Shown: positions 27,701 to 39,575 of the stretch, in pieces
Layout of the letters: every line of letters begins with the position of its first letter
Position numbering within the stretch: the first letter of the stretch is position 1
DNA from: Craterostigma plantagineum
Taxonomy: Eukaryota > Streptophyta > Magnoliopsida > Lamiales > Linderniaceae
Direction: 5' to 3'
Assembly: GCA_027422505.1 (NCBI GenBank)
Contig: JAPQWV010000124.1
Location: 992,001-1,056,000 of the forward strand
Length of the DNA stretch: 64,000 nt
The notes under the pieces: model-generated
Told to the model about the DNA's origin: nothing
Databases searched by the model: none
The model's input: the letters and a program-made list of their open reading frames with translations, nothing else
Translations under genes and position numbers: made by a program

Positions 27701-28300
27701 AAGGGTTTCAATATCTAAATTATTCCGATATGCTTAATGCACTCGATTAAAGATTTTGGGTTTGTTGTTGGTGTTGTTCCTTTGTATTGGTTTTTCGGCG
27801 TTTCTTGAATCATGTAATGCGTGTGGTTTCAGTTTGAACTCAGGTTGATGAATTATTTATTTTCTCAATAAGAAAAATAGCCATTGATTACATACAGTAA
27901 TACCTAGCTGAAAAAACTAGCTATATCCATTCCCCATCCTATCATAATTTAATTTAATAGGTAGATTTTCCTCCATTTCATGAAATCTCTCAAATCATTG
28001 TTCTTACTTCATCAGATTCGATCATTTTGGTATAACATTTAAAGAAAAAATTCCACCTTTTTCACCAAATGTGAAAATTTCTTCAAAACTGTTTGGTATA
28101 AGAACATTCAAGCTTGCAAGGCAGAAAATTTCGTGCGGTGAGTTGTGAGAAGGCAAAATTGCAAGTATGAAAATACAATAAAGTTAAAGTGCAGGCCCTT
28201 CTTTGCAAATACCAGAGCGAACAATTGCACCGTAAAATATTAGGGTTTTTAACATACCTAAAAGGAACCAACATCACTCGTTGATTTTTCCAGCTTGAAA

Positions 28301-28573
28301 ATGGCGATTAACCAGGTTTGCACTGTGCTGGCGCGTAGATTAGCTACGAGCCTCGAACAAAGACTCCCTCTCTCATCGCTCGCATCATCAATGGCGCCGG
28401 CGGAAGCTCCGATGACCTGTGGTCGAGGGGATAAGAAGACAAAGAGGGGCAAACGATTCAAAGGATCGTTCGGAAACAGCCGACCCAAGAAGGACAAGAA
28501 AATCGAGAGGATTAAGGATAAGATCGAGGTCCCTAGGTCCACTCCCTGGCCTCTACCTTTCAAGCTCATATGA
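28301..28573 (+). CDS. small ribosomal subunit protein bTHX/S31, mitochondrial type
   Basis: Single-exon reading of 90 residues. The ATG at 28301 is chosen because the frame extension to 28295 uses TTG. An Arg/Ser-rich presequence of about 40 residues (VCTVLARRLATSLEQRLPL) looks mitochondrial. The conserved THX core follows: CGRGDKKTKRGKRFKG SFGN, then RPKKDKK and the ending STPWPLPFKLI as in plant mitochondrial S31 (At2g21290 type). The bacterial Thx relative is a tiny basic peptide in the head of the 30S subunit. A small CDS, easily missed, but conserved throughout. Confidence 0.9.
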   Translation: MAINQVCTVLARRLATSLEQRLPLSSLASSMAPAEAPMTCGRGDKKTKRGKRFKGSFGNSRPKKDKKIERIKDKIEVPRSTPWPLPFKLI

Positions 28574-30120
28574 TGTGAAATTGATGGATACGATTTGGGC
28601 GTTTGTTTGCATCGAACGATATCTACTTTGTTGAGATTCGTTATGCGCCTTGTAATGTTTCGCAATGTGATGTTGTTCTGGTCAATCTCTGCTCTTTCTC
28701 TTCTTTTTTGCATATAATTTTTCACTGCCTGAATTTTGCTTGGACGATGACATCAATAGGGCCTTTGGCTGATGGATTTCTTTGCATCACAATGTTACTT
28801 GAAATGCAAGAGCTTTGAGAGAACTTCATGAAAATTGGTTCGTTTCAAGAATAATAGATCATTATTTCAGAGCTCAGAGTTCTAAACGACATATGTCTGT
28901 ATTGGTTTATTAAGGTTTTGATTTGTTCTTGAATATGGCGATTCAAGGTGAAATTTGTTTAACCTTGGCAGCGTCCCTTCCTTCGTAACTAAGTCGTGAT
29001 TCTTTCAATGATTGTGGGGTTCGTATCATCTCATTCTGTGAGGTTTTGATTTCGTTATTTACTACATGGTGTCTCTTAATGACTAGTCATTCTGAATTGA
29101 TTATGTGTCTATAGAAAAGAAGTAATGCGTTCTTGGGTGAGTTGTGGCTGTAGAGTCGTAGGCTCCATGGATTGGGCGAAAACTCGTTGAGTCTTGACTC
29201 ATCTTTGCCTGAAAGTAGCGATGGAGCTGAGCTCTATAAAGCGAATTGCTTCTCACCTGAAGCTTTGTTTATTTCGATTTAGTTTTCTGTAGATTCAGTT
29301 GAAAAATGTTGGACATGTCAGGAGTTTAGAAGCTCGACACTGCTACGAAGCCTTAGTTCTTTCTTCTTTGCTATGACTTAGCCATAGTTTGGAGGAAACA
29401 AAGAGAGGAGGGATGAAGTACGAAGATGTTGGACACAAAGATATAGGTTAGAGGTTTTACTAATTATTAGTTCGAGCTATTTCTTACTAATACTTAGTTA
29501 AGGTAGGTTAGGCCAAAGTCGTTGGATCGTGACATTTGGATATTATGGTTCAATTTACTTGGATTCCTTGATTATCATATAGCTTGTTTTTGTGTAGGCT
29601 AGGAATAGCACACAAATGTTAGGATGATTAGTCCAAGTATCCAAGTATGGAGATGATGTAGCCATGCAAGGTTATACTACCACATTACCTGAAAAAGAAA
29701 AGTAGAAGAAAATCATCTATCCCTTCTGTGAAAAAAAAATCAAAGGTTTGTTTCCTTTCTCATAACAGAAAAAAAAAGTTTAGACGATATGCACAAAAAC
29801 TTAAGCGCAGTTGGATTTGATTTTTTCTAGGTAGGGTAGGGAAGAATAGCTCCATTTTCAACACATAAAAGAAAATCCATGTGTATAAATAGTTGGGGTA
29901 CGTGAAGGAAGATCGAGTGGGAATTGGAAAGTAACTTGTGGTGGGACATAGAGATATGAACTTAGTGTACTACAATCGATGGAGCATCACTTTCATCCCA
30001 CCTCATAAGGTCTCTGGTGTTTGTCTGGCTGTGAATAAGTTTTTCTTTTATTTACTTTACTTAATAACCTAAAAATTAGATTTTAGTTTGTCTGTCAATT
30101 TACTTTATTTAATAAGGGAA
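28574..30120. other. 3' flank of the bTHX gene, no further gene seen
   Basis: About 1.5 kb without a recognisable protein, RNA gene or terminal repeats. The start is presumably the bTHX 3'UTR. Some of it may be old transposon sequence, but I could not define ends. Confidence 0.3.
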
Positions 30121-31135
30121 ATTTACTGAAAAATACTCAATTATATAAAAAGTTGCAAGTCATTATCTTGTCAGTGTTTTTTTATATGTATAGGTACGTA
30201 TTAGAATAATTTTTTTGCACATTGGTACCCATTCCGCCAAAGGTACGTCATATAACACATTCGGCTCGTTTGATACCCATGTATAGATGGGTATCAAATA
30301 GGTATAACTAAATTTGGTCATGTTTGATATCCTTGTAAAGTTATACATGGCATGTATAACTAAACATGCCTATTACACAAATTTCGTTCATAGAGCTTGA
30401 GTACACAAACCCACCACAGAGGTGGGTATATCCATACCTTCTTTATAATACCTTATTTACCCCGATAGCAAGCCAGACCCCTCTCCTCCGCCTTTACCCT
30501 CTCTTTCGGCCAGCTGCGACGTCCACGACGGCCTCTCTTCCTACGCCGCGAGGCGCCAGTGCGGCGTCTGCATCCTAAGAGCGACGGGACGGTGGCGACG
30601 TCAGGGGCAAGTGGTGGGCGGCGCGGCGTTGGGTTGTAATAGCGGCGGCGGGCATGTGGTCAGATAGAGCTGAACGAAATTGGTTCAAAACCTGTGATTT
30701 GGGAAATTGAAGAGCGCAGAAGCTCTGTAATTAGGCTAATTGAAGAAGCTGTAATTAGGGAAATTGAAGAAGACGATGCGTTTGTAATTTTCTTTTTTTT
30801 TAATTGCTTTTTATAAAAAAGGTTAAAAAAGTCTTTTGAATATATTTACAAATTCCATACCTACCTCAAACACAGGTATCAATCACAATTTACATCAATA
30901 CACAAATAATTAATACACACATATCAAACATATTAAAATACACTATCAACAAAATCCTTGTATAGCCATACACAAATAACTTATACCCATGTAATCCACA
31001 AACAAGAGTATCAAACGAGCCCATTGTACAATAGAGAAATGTTATGTGGTACATTATACAGTTAGAGATGGTACATCATATAACAACATTCAAGTAGCAT
31101 ATGGAAATGATATAGGTATCATATAAATGCATGAC
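30121..31135. mobile_element. GTAC-rich repeat interrupted by a second transposon
   Basis: Sequence at 30121-30262 (AAATACTCAATTATATAAAA, then repeated GGTAC words) and at 31022-31135 (GGTACATTATACAG, GGTACATCATATAAC) resembles the GTAC-rich element at 19516-19955. The two parts are separated by the GGCTCGTTTGATAC element, so this is an older repeat with a younger insertion. Confidence 0.45.
30263..31021. mobile_element. 759-bp DNA transposon fragment with GGCTCGTTTGATAC ends
   Basis: Left end GGCTCGTTTGATACCCATG and right end GAGTATCAAACGAGCC are inverted copies. CATT occurs next to both ends and may belong to a short target duplication. The interior includes a GC-rich block at about 30520-30650 unlike its surroundings, possibly captured sequence. 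There is no transposase, so it is non-autonomous. Confidence 0.55.
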
Positions 31136-31837
31136 GTGGTACGTAATAGCGTGAGTTCGATTCCTAGTAGGGGTTTTCTTTTTGTTTTTAAATAAAAGAG
31201 TTATTGGGCTGGGCTGCCTTTCCAACTTTTACATTGGGCTCTGCTGGGCTGCCCCTCCAAACTTATATTCCTAAGTCCGTCCCTAATTACAATACACATT
31301 TGAGTGTGCAAAGAGTACAAATTATTATTATTATTATTTTTGAAAGGATGACAAAATATTTACCCCTTCATTTATATTTTTATTTATTAAATAATTATCA
31401 TATTTAACCCCTCTATTTTTTTAGTTATTGTACCTATGTCCTTGCACATTATTTAAAGATTATATTACATTTACTAAAAAAAATCATAATCTAAAAATTA
31501 AAAATAACACAACCACATTTTAAGCAGATGCATAAAGCGCGCATAAAATTACCTGTCATGTATCATCTGTGTTTCGCAATGGGATCACTTAATAGTTGGA
31601 AGTTTTTCTGAAAATACATATTAACTCATATTTGAATTGAATTGTTCATTGACCAAATTTTCTTATTTTCCATTCTTAGAAATATTAGAATTCTCGTGGT
31701 TCTATTACGCGTGTGTATTTGATTTGTCATCTGATACTACTAAATATAAAAGCTATTTGAATCAAATCATACGAAGACACGTGTCGTCCGAACGACCATA
31801 CACCTGCATATGCATTCCACACACGCACAAACTCTCC

Positions 31838-31847
31838 ATTTTCTGCT
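31838..31847 (+). repeat. left target-site duplication of the giant MULE
   Basis: ATTTTCTGCT, identical to 46199-46208. It lies directly outside the left terminal inverted repeat, which starts GGGTCTTTTTAAAAAATGG at 31848. Confidence 0.85.
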
Positions 31848-32329
31848 GGGTCTTTTTAAAAAATGGCCTTTGACGCGGTCAAGTTTAAAAAAATAGCACT
31901 CTTGACTTTTTTTTTGGTCAATAGCACTCTTTTTAATTAACACTTAATCATCTTTTCGTAATCCCTTATTATTAATAAAAAAAAAAAGAAAAACAAAAAT
32001 AAAATACAACGCCTGAAATGAATTAAAAGCTGCACGTCCATTTTGCAGCAGAAAGCATTCATTCCACCTCACCGAATTATTCTTCTTCTTCGTCCTCGTC
32101 CTTAAGAGAAATTCCCCGACCTCATATCGCGCTTCTTCACAGTCGAAGGAAACTGGAAAGTCCTCGGCGAACGAAAGATTCGAACCTCACGCTTCAGTGT
32201 AAGTATTTTTCGGGTCGTATTTTGAATATAACCATCTAAATCTGTAACTCTCAGTCCTAAACCCTTCCAATGGGTTCTCAAAGCTTCGGAAATTCCGGTT
32301 TGGAAGGCCGAACATGTTCATTGTTTTTA

Positions 32330-32700
32330 CTTCCAGTTGATCCGGGGACCCTGCTTGAAAGCAGAGCAGGCCACCCGCGCGGCAACGTGGGACCCCACAT
32401 TAAAGCAGGAGTCCCGCACATTAGTGCGGCGAGTAAATCACGGGACCCGCACATAAATTCACGGGACCCGCCCATAAATTCACGGGCCCCGCGCATCAGT
32501 GCATTGTCCCAGCACATTAGTGCAGGCCGTATGATCATGGGACCCGCGCATAAATGCAGGGTACCTGCGCGTAAACACAGGGGACCCGCGCATGCTTCAT
32601 GCAGTAGAGCTTGGGTCCCGTGCACAAGAGCTTGGGTCCCGCGCACTAGAGCTTGGGTCCCGTGTACTAGAGCTTGGTCCCGCGCTATATGTTATGGTTT
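32330..32700. repeat. GGGACCC repeat cluster 1
   Basis: Imperfect units of about 20-25 bp built on GGGACCCGCGCATAAATGCA, continuing into GAGCTTGGGTCCCGTGCAC units at about 32605-32690. It ends about 40 bp before the TATA box of the DEK_C gene. The open frame running through it is repeat-driven and not a gene. Confidence 0.75.
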
Positions 32701-32727
32701 TGGGAAGCTCTTACGGCGTTTTGCAAG

Positions 32728-32736
32728 CTATATAAG
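32728..32736 (+). promoter_or_regulatory. TATA box of the DEK_C gene
   Basis: CTATATAAGG lies about 70 bp before the ATG at 32805, so the start of a short leader in between is plausible. It directly follows the first GGGACCC cluster. Confidence 0.5.
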
Positions 32737-32804
32737 GCTTGGATTTATCAAACACACAGCATCTAACATTTTTAAAAAATAATCCCAGAAACAAAACAGG
32801 AAGA

Positions 32805-33179
32805 ATGGTGACGGACGCCCAAATCGTCGCCCGCCTCCACGAAATCGTCTGTCACTCGGACCCCTGGACTACCACGGCCGCCGCCGTCCGCCGCCGTCTG
32901 GAGGCCGACCTCGGTGTCGACCTCTCCCAAAGGAGGGCGTGGATCGTGGCCGAGATCGACAGATTCCTAAACGGCGACGACGATGCTCTCGAGGTCGATG
33001 ACGACGATGTTATGAGCGAAGTTATCGAAGGACAAGCACCCGAGGCTGTCCGAAACGACGACGACGAGGCTGAGAGCGAAGTGATCCAAGGCCCAGGTTG
33101 GATCGAGGTTGTCCGAAACAACGCTGTGCAGAAGGATGTCGACCAAGCTCCGGTCGGTGGAGAAGGGCGAGAAGGGTAG
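32805..33179 (+). CDS. DEK C-terminal-domain protein carried by the MULE
   Basis: An intronless frame of 124 residues starting at ATG 32805 (MVTDAQIVARLHEIV). Residues about 2-58 match a DEK_C domain, a small helical DNA/chromatin-binding fold found at the N-terminus of plant SWIB/UAF30-like proteins and at the C-terminus of DEK. A highly acidic tail with Asp runs and two similar SEVI(E/Q)G units follows. Codons are GC-rich, unlike the host genes nearby. There is no SWIB domain, so it looks like a captured or element-specific fragment with its own TATA box. Function in the element is unknown; an accessory DNA-binding role is only an inference. Confidence 0.65.
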   Translation: MVTDAQIVARLHEIVCHSDPWTTTAAAVRRRLEADLGVDLSQRRAWIVAEIDRFLNGDDDALEVDDDDVMSEVIEGQAPEAVRNDDDEAESEVIQGPGWIEVVRNNAVQKDVDQAPVGGEGREG

Positions 33180-33674
33180 AATAAATTATTTAATAATTTT
33201 ATCAATCAAGATATGCTATTATTATTATTGATGTACGTGACCTTGACAATATAATTAGTACTGTATTTTAAATTAACTATGTTTTATAATGTAATATTTA
33301 GTTCGGTTAAAAAATATAGATAGTGCTATGGTATTTAATTTAATTTAATTTAATTAGGTTAGTTATGTAATCAACATAAAGGGGTATTACATTAAAGGGT
33401 TTTCAGGTTTACCTAAAAGTAACTGACCCGTGATGGAACAGTAAAAGTTAAAAAGCATTTCAGAACTGCCACTTTAACTTTCAATTCACTTCAATCGTTT
33501 TCTCCTGCACACAAAACGCCCTGCAAATCGTTTATCTGCAAGTCCAACTATTCTCTGCAAGTAAAACCCAGTCCTAGAGCGTAAATCGACAATGGCAATC
33601 AACGCGAACACCGAGAAGGTATTTTCTCTACTCTGCGTCTTCTTCAATTTAACGCAGCAAACCCTAATTCGGTG

Positions 33675-34020
33675 CGGACCCGTGCTGATAAGCATAGGAC
33701 CGTGCTTAGAATTGAACTGAACATGCCCGTTTTCACGGGACCCGCCCATAAAATGATGGCCCCAGCACGGGTCCACTGCGTATAAGCGTGGTACCCTGGT
33801 TATAACGAGCGGATTCCCTTGCGCCTGTGAAGAACAACACGGGACCCGCGCGCTACGACCAGGGGACCCGCACGTATAACCAAGGGACCCGCGCTTATAG
33901 TCAGGGGACCCTTGCCTAGTCCATCATCTTATGGGCGGGTCCCGTGAATATACGCAAAGGTCCCGTGAAAGTAGACACAGATCCCGTGAAGATACGCACA
34001 GGTCCCCTGCTCATGCGCAG
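33675..34020. repeat. GGGACCC repeat cluster 2, intron 1 of the plus-strand ULP-like gene
   Basis: Units such as GGGACCCGCGCTTATAGTCA and, inverted, GGTCCCGTGAATATACGCA. Both orientations occur, so the cluster is partly self-complementary. It lies wholly within the first intron (33619-34066). Confidence 0.75.
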
Positions 34021-35638
34021 GGGTCTCAGTCGCATCTGGCTAAACTGTGTTTTACGTATAAATTAGGTTGTGATGAAGACGCAGTTGGGCACAGAAGTTC
34101 CTGATTGTCGTCCTACAGTGACCTCGCTATACGGCGAGGCCAGCCAGCTGATAAGACAGTGCCTTAACGATGAGGAGTTGGCCCTATATTATGGCCACAG
34201 TCCGTTCGGCGCCTTGTCATGGCCGAGCCGGACTTTAACCTCTCGATTCAGTTGCTGTGGTACCTTATCCAAAGGCAGACGGCGCTGCATACCCGCGAAG
34301 AGCTGTGGATGGTTGTTGGCAAAAAACCACTTCGATTTTCAAAATCGGAGTATTGCCTAATCACCGGCCTCAAGTTCGCAGCCGCGATACCGGCGGTGGA
34401 CCGCGTCGAAGCATTCACGAGGAGGCATTTTGGCGCTAGTTCAATAATTCGCCTGTCGAACGTCAAGCAGGCGTTGGAGGCGATGTCTGGCGACGAGGAA
34501 CGTGTGGACGAAGAGAAGCTCAAGTTGGCGGATGTCTACTTCGCCACCGCGGTGTTGCTGCCTCGAAGGTCCAAGAAGGACACCGTCGTGTCTTCCTGGG
34601 TCCTTCACCTCGTTGAAGACCGGTTTGCTTTCTCAGAGTATCCTTGGGGCAGCGAGGCTTTCAAGGAGGTCATGCGCGCTGTGAAGAAAAATCTACGGGA
34701 GAACCCACGGGATTGGCTGATAAGTGGGTTCGTTCAGCCACTTCAGGTGATTTATTATTAAGCTTCTTTGCATACCTTGTTTTTACATATAAGTAATTGC
34801 TAATATTTATTGTGTTATTTGTATTCAGATACTAGCTTATGAGTGCATCTCGGGCATTGGAGACACCTATGCGGTGCGCAACGAAGAAGATTTCACGCCA
34901 CGCATGCGCAGGTGGCGGACGAAGGAGTGGGGTCGCAGGAATTGCCCGAAATTGAAGAGCATCGCAGAGGCCGCTGGCAAGTTCCATGTACTAGCGGGGT
35001 TAATAGTGCCGTCAGCAGACGAGCTGGAGGCGGCGTACTATAGGGACAGCGTCTTCGACGTTGGGCCGGCACACGACATATTCGATCGTGTGACCTTTCT
35101 ACTCATGCATGGAGTGGAGGTTAGGTGCTCCCGCGGCCACCGCCATCGCGGTGATGGTTCTAGCCGGCAGAATTTGGTGCCTGAGACCATCGCCCAGATC
35201 GAGAGCAATGAGCGACGCGACACCGATATAATGTTGCATCATGGCCAAATCCCCGAACATCCGCACGGCAACCCCGAACCTCCGCACGAGCACGCCTTTC
35301 ATGCAACACGGGAGACCCCACGATCAAGTGGTCAGGGTTTTGCCTCGGGTCCACGCTTCGATGAATGGCAAAGTCGTATGGACCAAAACTTCACCAACTT
35401 GTTTGGGCGATTCGACCAACTTGGCACGCAATTGCATCAGTTTCAAGAAGAAGAGGGTCGACGGTGGTCGACGAACGAGAGAAGGTGGGATGCGTACGAG
35501 GAACATTGGGCGGAAATGCGATCGTGGGCCGACAGCCTCAGGGAGTTGGGGAACTCGGTTCAGGGTTTGGCGAGCAGATTTTATCACGGGTCTCGCACTC
35601 CGCCTACCGAAGCTCGTTATAGTAAGTTAATTATTTAT

Positions 35639-35945
35639 ACTTAATTTTTTAATTAGTTGCGCAGATTACTCAACAGTTACTATTTACGATGTAGATGTCG
35701 ATCCAAACGAGTTTGCTAGTGGATCGCACGCTTCACAGCCCGAGTTTGGTGGTGGATTGCACGCTACACGCCTGAGCTTGGTCAGTTTTTATACTTAATT
35801 TTTTAATTAGTTGCGCAGATTACTCAACAGTTACTATTTACGATGTAGATGTCGATCCAAACGAGTTTGCTAGTGGATCGCACGGTTCACAGCCCGAGTT
35901 TGGTGGTGGATTGCACGCTACACCGCCCGAGCTTGGTCAGTTTTT
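35639..35945 (+). repeat. about 150-bp tandem duplication containing a small exon
   Basis: Two head-to-tail copies, each with AATTAGTTGCGCAGATTACT, an acceptor-like GATGTAG and a coding-like GATCCAAACGAGTTTGC stretch. The first copy is one base short (CTACACGCCTGAG against CTACACCGCCCGAG), so only the second keeps frame into the next exon. Confidence 0.75.
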
Positions 35946-37443
35946 ATACTTAAGGACGTGAAAAATAATTTTTAGTTATTTCGAATTTCTTGTATAGATT
36001 ACGATGAGAGATGGAGGAACACATCGTACATGGGACCGGATGGCTATATTCCGAGCCAGGAGGTATGGGACGGTCACAGTCCGTCTGAATGGGCGCAAAT
36101 ACGTTACGCTGGATATGTCGCACCGGCTCGGTCCGATGAAGACGAAGAGAGAAGAGAAGTGGTGGTCGACCCATCGTCGTGGAGGGGCGCTTATGGTCTC
36201 GGGGTTCACGAGGCAGCGACGGACATAGAGGCTCAAGAGGACCACGCTGATCAGTTCGAGACCATGGACGAGCATCCAGAGGACCACGCTCAGTTCGAGA
36301 CGCACGCCGAGCTGCTACAGGACGTCCCTCAGTTGGAGACGCACGCAGAGGCTTCGGTTTCTGTCCAAGCGACCGACAAAGGAAAAGGCGTCGTCACAGA
36401 ACAGACCCCTGAGCGGACGAAGAAGCCATCTTGGTACACCACGACGCCGTTCACCGATTTCCCCTCGACGAATACAGTCAAACCTCCAAAGCTTTCGGCG
36501 TTCGAGCGGCATATCCAGTTCAAGGCCCAAAACTTGTGGCCAAAAGTCGAAAGTCAGCTAAAAACGGCTTTGCAGATTACCGGCATGAAAGTCGAAGGGA
36601 TCCTAGGACAACACGACCCTACATGGCTCCTGAACCTTGCGACTGAGGGTATTAAACTCGATGAGATGGTACGTATATAAATTTACCAAATACCTTTCGT
36701 CACCTTACTTGAATGTGTTGAAAACCGGTTTGCTTTTATTGCAGCATGTCGATGAATGCCTCGCTGGGATCGAACGCATGCAGAAATTTAGCAAATCGGT
36801 TGCGAGCAAAGTCGCGTATATGCCCCATACGTTTAAGACGCTCGTCGACGAGCGAGGGGTGCTAAACATACGCGGGAAGCCGTGTGGGAAAGGCTTCAAG
36901 AAATTGCTCCCGTTCGCGAGGGGGGAGGACGAAGATTGGAAATGCAGGTCGTGGGATCTAGCGACCAAAGTTGCCATCCCCATGCGTACGTCAGGCCGAT
37001 GGGTGTTGTTCGTTGTTGATGTGCGGGAAAAGGAGTATACGATTTACGACTCCGATGCGCCTCCTGGCTTCGAGCTGCGCTTTATCGCCGACGACATCAA
37101 CAAACTTCGGATCGTAATCCCGGCTATTTTCAAGGAACTGCAACTGATAAAACGCATGCCTAACAAGGGCACGAGCTGGTCGGCTAGGTGGTGTCGCGAC
37201 TTCAGGAAACAAAATCAGTAAGTTTTCATGAATGATGCGTTTTATTACTTTGTCGTCGTGTTTAAAAATAAGTGTCTTATACTTATTGATTTTCAGGGAG
37301 AAGATGGCGTGGCGATGTTGCGGGCGGCAATGTCGCTTATGATGAAGAAGGACGACGTCTCCCGCCTCAATCAAACTCATATGAAGGAGTTTAGAAAATA
37401 CCTCGCATCTTCTATTTTCAATAATGATTGGGACACTTTTTAG

Positions 37444-39575
37444 TATACCCTTTTTTTTATTAAAATTTGCGATGTTCACGAACTATTTCATGTGTTGTTG
37501 AATTTCTCCCTTGAATTTTAATTTTACTTGTTTGATTTGTGCATATCGTTTGGTGGATATGAATTTAGGGTTTAGAATTGTGAAAGATTGAGTTTCTCTG
37601 TGTTTTCCAACTTTTTGTCAGTGAGACTGATGTGTGATTTGACATCAATTTACGTGTGTTTGATATCAATTTAGGGTTTAGAAATTGTGAGAGGTGATTT
37701 TGTCAGTGTTTTCGAACTTTTTGTCAGTGAGAGTGATGTGTGAGTTGACATAAAAATAACGCGAATGGCAGTGATTTGACATAACTTAACTTTTTTCATA
37801 TTAAGTTTTCCGTGTTATCTATGAACGCTCCCTTAGCGGGTCCCCTGAATACAAGCGCTGGACCCATGCTTATAACGCACAGGTCCCGTGACCTTTACGA
37901 GCGGGTCTTCTGCTTAAATCAAGCGACATTTCGAAGGGACCAGTCGGGACCCGGCAATGACATGCGGACAATTTTGACGGGACCACGACTGACCCGGACA
38001 TCTCAGTGTGGGGACTATGCAATCATCGCAGGTCCCTGTTTTGAAGAGTGGGTCCGCTGTTCAAAAAATGTGGGTCCCCTATGTTCATGTGCGATTTTTG
38101 CAATGTTAATTCATGGAAGTAAGCGATTAATTGAGCGTATTTATACTTTGTTTATCGTAGACTACAGTATAAAGTCATCATAAAATAGCACAGAACAAAA
38201 AAATTGGAGGTAATCAAAAGAATTACGTTCACTTTATAAGATTGTTACAGCCAACATAAATCACAAACATGAGTATGTTTTCTCGGTGTGCTCTCTTACT
38301 AGATTCACGTCAATGATCGTACGACTCGAAATACATGTTGTAAAATATATTTTCTTTTTTCTAAACTTGGAGTTAGATATCGTTAATCGAGTGGTTATTT
38401 AAATTTATTTTTTTACGCACACTTAATTTTTTATTAATTTTTATCTTATTAACGAATTTAATAATATATTAGATTTTCACAACATTACAAGCAAATCGGG
38501 AATAAAATGTCAAGTCATCTGTCCTGTACTTACTGTATAGTAACACTGCTCTGACATGTCACTTATGACGAATAAATAGGGACACTGCTCTGACATGTCA
38601 GTTTTGACCTATAATTGAGCAATTATTGGTCCCACTCAATGTGCGGGTACCGTGTGGTAATCGGAAGGTCCCCTGCCTTTAAGGTTTGAGTCCCATGCTC
38701 GTAACGCGCCCTCCCTGCGCGCAAGACTCATGGGACCCCGCATTACTATCACGGGACCCAAACCTTAATATCATGGGACCTTCACGTTATGGGAAGGGGA
38801 CCCGGCGGGAACCGCAAAGATGCGCCGGGGTCTCATGCGCGTCCGTGCGGCTTCGCTGCATATGCGATGCGACCCCTGCGCATCTGTGCATAAGGGTTTT
38901 CTATTTCCATATTCGTACCGTAATTTGCTAAAGGGGGCTACTATTCACACCCCCTCTTGAATAAAAAATACGATTTTAATCTTATAGATAAATAATATAA
39001 TGTTTTAATATTATAGTATGAATAAATATAATTCATATAAAAAAATATAACCCATACTAACGATTTTTTAATTTTTTATTAATGACTATCTTATTAACGA
39101 ATTTAATATATAAGATTTTTTCGCAGTGGCAATATTATCTTATTAACGAATTTAATAATATTAGATTTTCGCAGTGGACAATATTATCTTATTAAAGAAT
39201 TTAATAATATTAGATTTTCGCCGGGGACAAAAAAGTGAATCGGGAATCAAATGTCAAGTCATCTGTCTCTGATGAACTGTATAATGACACCGCTCTGACA
39301 TGTCACTTCACCAATAAATGAAGCACTGCTACATGTCACTTTTCATCAATAATTGAACAATTATTGGACCCACTTAGTAAGCGAACGTGACCAACCCTAA
39401 TGATTTGGGGTACCATGTGCTAATCGGCAGGTCCTCTCCCTTTAACGTTTGGGTCCGATGGGAGTAACGCGCCCCTCCCTGCGCGCAAGGAACATGGGAC
39501 CAGCGCGATTTTTTCACGGGACCCAAACGTTGAAGACAGGGGACCCGGCGGGAACCACATTCATGCGCAGGGGTC
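37444..39575. repeat. non-coding core of the MULE: GGGACCC clusters and direct repeats
   Basis: GGGACCC-type clusters occur at about 37835-38080, 38640-38880 and 39360-39650. The block at about 38490-38925 is repeated in direct orientation at about 39225-39670 (shared AATGTCAAGTCATCTGTC and CGCGCCCCTCCCTGCGCGCAA-type words). An AT-rich unit of about 52 bp with TTATTAACGAATTTAATA and GATTTTCGCAGTGG is repeated about three times at 39080-39215. No gene is seen. Confidence 0.65.

Larger units (their letters stand above)
33592..37443 (+). pseudogene. DUF1985/ULP1-like gene, frameshifted and lacking catalytic residues
   Basis: Exons inferred: 33592-33618 (MAINANTEK), 34067-34746, 34829-35621, two copies of a small exon near 35694-35785 and 35849-35936, 35998-36668, 36745-37217, 37297-37443. 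The DUF1985 part (EPDFNLSIQLLWYLIQ, YCLITGLKFAA, FVQPLQ) aligns with the minus-strand ULP gene. At 34216-34218 one base is missing between SPFGAL and MAEPDF. In the protease-like C-terminus, GRWVLFVVD stands where the intact gene has AHWAVLIFD (His lost), and QGEDGVAML stands where it has LDCGVHAAL (Cys lost). So this would be a dead protease even if the frame were whole. Intron 1 is filled with GGGACCC repeats. Confidence 0.72.

Noticed and set aside
28258..28725. 155-codon minus-strand frame over the bTHX gene
   Set aside because: Antisense shadow of a well-conserved ribosomal protein; no recognisable domain.
31290..31325. A full Helitron ending at the CATTTGAGTGTG hairpin
   Set aside because: The CTRR end is not preserved (GTACAA) and no TCTMTAYTA start was found upstream. 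Kept only as a related 3' end.
32270..32782. 170-codon frame with repeated GPRISA/HISA-like words, and its antisense partner
   Set aside because: Entirely created by the GGGACCC repeats, with no start context or conservation.
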